A stretch of 64,000 nt of DNA from Paracyclopina nana. Taxonomy: Eukaryota > Arthropoda > Copepoda > Cyclopoida > Cyclopettidae. The notes beneath the pieces are model-generated. The model did not search any database. It saw only the letters and a list, made by a program, of their open reading frames with translations, and was not told where the DNA came from. Position 1 is the stretch's first letter. Each line of letters opens with the position of its first letter. Of the stretch, positions 60,201 through 64,000 are shown one piece after another. The stretch covers positions 7,192,001 to 7,256,000 of the forward strand of contig JAGUCH010000001.1 of assembly GCA_019096065.1 (NCBI GenBank), read 5' to 3'. The position numbers were made by a program, and so were the translations under genes.

Positions 60201-63200
60201 AGTTCTCAGCACATAAACTTGCAGCGTAGAGTTGTAATTATGCATGGTTTTGTCATAATGCATTCCTTAAGGAAAGGTAGATGAACAGTATGTTAGGGAA
60301 TCTACTAGTCAAATGCGAATCCGTTAGAAAGGTGCAATTTCGAAAGGTTAAGTCTACGACCAGCAAAATTTGGTTTTAATTCCGGAATATACTTATCAGT
60401 TCCACTATTACAAATTGACATTTGGTAATTGATGCTAATTGAACAATACAATGACTTAGGCTCATTATCTTCCGCGTCTTTGATCGTAGCATGGTTGCGG
60501 TTGTTATCGATTCTTATTTACTGACGAGGTTGCGATGTCAGTAAATAAGAAGAGATAACAACCGTAACCAAGCCACGATCAAAGACGCGGAAGATAATGA
60601 GCCTTAAATGTTCTTTGTGGGCACTTACGGCTCATCAATTAGCATGTAACCTAATTTTAATCGCGACTCTGATCACAGGTTTTGTGGGGAACCAAAACGC
60701 CAGGTCACGCCAATGACCAGAGGGATGAAGCAATCTTGGCCAACAAAAGAAAGGTAATAGGAAAAGGCTATCAAAATGTGCAGCACTTCTCTCAAATCCT
60801 CAACTGCTTTTTTCAAGGTCACCAAAATGCTCACGATCGTGGTTGTGCTCTTTGGAATTTGTTGGCTTCCCTTCCAATCCTTCAACTTCCTATACTCAGT
60901 GAAAGTAGCTCTTGCGTAAGTGATGCTTGATATTAACTTCACTTCAAATAAGGCTGCCATCTTATGACTTTCCATACCAACTACAAAAGGCATTTCAATC
61001 CACCGCTTAAATTTCGTGCGCAAAAATAGCTTGCAAAGTTGCAGGAAAATACATACGAAAGGAAGCCTACATCGCGTAGCCTTGCACCTGCCAATCAGAT
61101 TGCAAATGAAATTACAAGGGGATTTTGCAAAGAAAAAAACTGCATCAACCATCAAGGTGGACATGTTCGACAGTACTGTCTGCCGTGAGCTGGGAAGCAA
61201 GCAAAAAAGTTGATCTGCAGTGCAACATATTCTTTGAGAGCGAATAACCCTGTTCCAGCAACGCAAATCAGCTTACACAGCATAGACTTATTAGAACAGT
61301 CATGTCTCAGCTAGCTCGCCCGCTAAAATCTGCCTGATTTAAATGGTTTACCGCACAGACATCCTGATCATAACACCAAAGTTGACCATGGGGATTTCTT
61401 CAGGCCTTTAAGGGCAAAATCCCGCTGTTCAGTTGTTTCTGGCAAAAAAGTTTTGATCGAAGAAATCCGATTTATTTTATAACAGGAAGTCAACTTCATT
61501 ATCAAATATTGGAGCTACGTACTAGAAAGACCCAAAGAGAAAATTCTGTTCATTCCAGAAGCAATCCTCTATTTAGGAAACCCCTTTTTTAGCTAATGCT
61601 CTTTTTGTCTCTTTACTTGCTCTATATACCCAATTCTTCCCATGTTTCATCACAAGTGGGCAGCGTAATTTTATGATAAGCATGTACAATGCTGATTGTT
61701 GAAACCCGGCTTATATCCAAGAAGTTGAACGATTCGGCATACGTGTGCCAGGAAATTGACTTAATTTGAAGCAGAAAATCCCTTTGTGGACGAAAAAAGG
61801 CCACTCGGTATAAGAGCTTTTTTGCAATCGATTCCAGCTATGTCAATGCATCCTCCAAAAATGCTTTAGGCCGAGGCCAGTAGCATGACTAGCCTTCAAA
61901 GACTAATCATATTGATCATGTCTAAATCGTTTGAGGCCTTTATTTCATTAGACGTCTGTATGCCACTTTTAATTTTAAAAAAGAAAACTTTGTTCAACAG
62001 GCTTCATACAGAGACGTATCACTGGCAGTTGCTCACATTCAAGCACTATATTGATCAAGTGAACTTATGAAAGCTTTTAAAAAATTATCCTGCTATTTAA
62101 TTTGTGCGCCCAATGCCCTTGGGGTGAATGATTGAAGCATCCGGATACTCTGAAATTGGCCGTAACTTTTCCCCCCTGAAGACCTAAGCCTTCGAAGCTG
62201 ATCGATGTATTCGAGCCAAAAAAAAGTTGCCCGAATCAATATTTTAAAAGGCTTTTTGGCCAATTTGACGCGATGAAGCCTATATTGATGGGCAGTTGGG
62301 TGACTCTCGCCTTGACTCGACTCACACGTTTGGACATTTGACCTCGTGGCCTGCTGTCAAAGAGCGCTCTTCATTCCTTTCGAGAAGCTGGAGCTGAAGA
62401 AAGCTTTTCAAGTTTTTCCACCATCCTTCTGACACATTCACATTTTTTCTGCTCATGCATCGCCGTTTGAGAAGTGCATTATTTTTAGATTGCTTGGCTA
62501 CGGCAACGTGCAGAAGAAATTAGTTTCTCAACTTTTAAAAGAGCAAGAGGAGCGGTGGTCTATTTTCCCCTAAGGATCAAAGCAAGCGGGTTTTTGTGCA
62601 GCTTTATATGTTGATGATGATGGACCTTACTGGAAATTCGGGGCTTGCTTTCATTCAAGCATTAATTGAACTTTTCTCTCGACTTTAAGGCTAAAGAATG
62701 CATTTCTTAACCTTGCAACCATTACTCACTTTTGGAATAATTTATGCATCACATGCCTGGTGACATTCAGTCTTGTATAACAAAAAATGGTCGTCTAAAG
62801 TGTCCCGATTGGCTAGTCTCAATTCATCCATCGCATTGCAGCATTGTATTCCATGATTTCAGGTTTCCTGGAGTAAATTATCTGTGGATGGCTTGCCACG
62901 TGTTGGCAATGAGCAATAGCTGTTGCAACCCTTTCATCTATGGCATTTATAATGTAAGAGTGATCATAGGCGCTAACAATACTGTATCCAATCTGCTTCC
63001 TCGTTTTACAGAATAAATTCAGGGAAGAATTTGATCGAAAGTCAGCATGCCTATGTGGGAAGTTGCCCCATCAAGATCCTCAAGGTGTGCCAGATGCTGC
63101 ATTCGAAATTCGGCCTACGAACGGAGATGAAGAGTCGGGAATGCGCATAATAGAGAATCCGGCCTCTTCAGCCGTTGCAGCCCCCAAAATCGCAGTTTAT

Positions 63201-63269
63201 GAAGCCACCGTTCTCACAGTTACAGACAGAATACGGCCGAAAGTAAAAGTGCTCAAAGATGACTGTTAG
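57269..63269 (+). CDS. Lkr: Leucokinin-receptor-like neuropeptide GPCR (393 aa)
   Basis: Rhodopsin-family receptor of the plasma membrane. Eight exons (57269-57431, 58737-58900, 59403-59576, 59637-59795, 60679-60753, 60818-60915, 62863-62953, 63012-63269) join in frame. Seven membrane spans are visible: N-terminal sequons Asn5 and Asn10, NLALAD in TM2, the Cys pair (end of exon 2 and KYGC of exon 4), D126-R127-Y128, CWLP at 260-263 in TM6, and NPFIY at 300-304 in TM7. The third loop sequence LWGTKTPGHANDQRD and the TM7 sequence LAMSNSCCNPFIYGIYN resemble kinin receptors of insects, ticks and molluscs, which couple to calcium and control fluid secretion and gut muscle. That subfamily call rests on remembered motifs; another kinin/NPY-like subfamily is possible. 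Complete, no defects. Confidence 0.85.
57432..58736 (+). other. GPCR intron 1 (1.3 kb)
   Basis: Phase 1 intron from GTAAGC to CTTTTTTAG. A 138-codon open stretch (58064-58480) has no recognisable protein features and I regard it as chance. Nothing else seen. Confidence 0.7.
58901..59402 (+). other. GPCR intron 2
   Basis: Phase 0, 502 nt, ends in TTTGCAG. Nothing recognised inside. Confidence 0.8.
59796..60678 (+). other. GPCR intron 4, carries a Harbinger-like MITE
   Basis: Phase 0, 883 nt. The only notable content is the inverted-repeat element at 60456-60606. Confidence 0.8.
60456..60606. mobile_element. Hairpin MITE with TTA target-site duplication (PIF/Harbinger-like)
   Basis: A 145-bp near-perfect palindrome (60459-60603). 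Arms of about 67 bp start GGCTCATTATCTTCCGCGTC and end with the exact inverse, and the loop is about 11 bp. It is flanked on both sides by TTA (60456-60458 and 60604-60606). A 3-bp TTA/TAA duplication with termini starting GG is characteristic of PIF/Harbinger elements and Tourist-type MITEs. The high arm identity suggests a fairly recent insertion. The RNA would form a long hairpin in either orientation. Confidence 0.75.
60916..62862 (+). other. GPCR intron 6 (1.9 kb)
   Basis: Phase 2 intron from GTAAGT to GATTTCAG. No nested gene or repeat recognised. The 197-codon minus-strand open frame overlapping its start is an antisense shadow of receptor exons. Confidence 0.7.
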
Positions 63270-63589
63270 TGACTTGGAAAAAACGGCGACTCAAGGGGAT
63301 AGACCTCTACCAACGCACGGCACTCATTTCAAAGATAATTGCTTTAGTTCTTTTGGAACCGCAACAATTGGCCTGAGTCGCGCAACCTCGCAACCTCGAT
63401 TAGAAAAGTTTTTAAGCAATGCGTTCCGGCTCGTATCAGAGAAGAGGATCCTGTGCTCAATCAATGAAAAAGCTGAAATTATATTTTAATTGTTGAATCA
63501 GCCAGTCGTGGGATGTTCAATTTCGTGTAGTTGATATACCAGATTTCTCCGTATTCTTGACATAAAGCGACTCTAGCAGTATTAAGAGC

Positions 63590-63595
63590 AATAAA
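63590..63595 (+). terminator. Poly(A) signal of the GPCR gene
   Basis: AATAAA about 320 nt after the receptor stop codon, giving a normal-length 3' UTR. Confidence 0.55.
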
Positions 63596-64000
63596 GCAGA
63601 ATTGATGTTTCACAGTCTTGATTAAGCAGTTTTATTAATGCAATTAAATTGTTTATCAACTAAGATGCGTTAACTTTCCTTAATGGTCATTTTTGCATTA
63701 CTGCACTCATGATTTACAATTCACTGTTGTAAAAACCAATCCTCCCATTTAAGTCAAAAGCAAAGGCTATGTGGGCAACTAATGTTGGTGACATTCATAT
63801 TTTCCCCTTTTTTCTTAAAAACAAAAAAAACCCATATCCTTTCATAGCGCTTATTCAATCAATAGTTGACCTTCAAAAACAGCTCTGTTTTTTATGGTTG
63901 GCGGCATGATAAAAGTTAAGCTACTTTCCTTATGGAGAACATTTGCTATTTTCCATGGTTTTTCCGCTTTTATTGAATTTTCAAATTGAGCAAATTTCCT
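63596..64000. other. Intergenic tail of the window
   Basis: AT-rich, no supported feature. Confidence 0.6.

Noticed and set aside
60673..61266. 197-aa minus-strand ORF
   Set aside because: It is antisense to receptor exons 5 and 6 and part of intron 6. It has no protein features, and the sense exons are certain.
1..64000. CRISPR arrays, bacterial operons, prophage or rRNA genes
   Set aside because: None seen. The window is eukaryotic nuclear sequence, and microsatellites are the only short tandem repeats.

Overview
The window is nuclear DNA from a protostome animal, most likely an arthropod. The genes have spliced exons with many very short GT-AG introns (51-76 nt) beside multi-kilobase ones. 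They include two scribbler/brakeless-type (ZNF608/609 family) zinc-finger genes, an Amt-type ammonium transporter (a class absent from vertebrates) and a leucokinin-receptor-like neuropeptide GPCR. Non-coding DNA is rich in CAG/GCT-type triplets and dinucleotide microsatellites. The sequence alone does not fix the species; crustacean or chelicerate are both possible.

Layout. 1-9.8 kb: gene-poor, with one good small gene for a secreted orphan protein (7495-8281, +) and two weaker two-exon small-gene candidates (4249-4645, -; 5934-6354, +). 9.9-22.7 kb: complete scribbler-like gene A on the minus strand (five coding exons, 1273 aa, one 8.2-kb intron). 22.7-35.3 kb: intergenic block between two divergent genes, including a CpG-rich domain of about 6 kb (28.0-34.3 kb) with CCAAT and YY1/Pho-like motifs. 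35.3-47.7 kb: scribbler-like gene B on the plus strand (seven visible coding exons, 9.7-kb intron), a diverged paralogue of A. A tRNA-Lys(CUU) gene lies antisense in its long intron, and a small MITE-like element sits in the same intron. 51.4-53.6 kb: complete five-exon ammonium transporter. 57.3-63.3 kb: complete eight-exon rhodopsin-family GPCR with a Harbinger-like MITE in one intron. A foldback element of about 390 bp lies between the transporter and the GPCR.

Biology. Gene A and gene B share domain order, intron positions and last-exon sequence, so they arose by an inverted local duplication of a transcriptional cofactor gene and now diverge from a shared upstream region. Gene B has lost, or hides in an unseen exon, several motifs that gene A keeps. 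The transporter (ammonia movement) and the kinin-type receptor (control of fluid secretion in arthropods) are neighbours with related physiology, but a functional link is only inference.

All exon models were built by hand from splice consensus, reading phase and family similarity; no search or transcript data were used.
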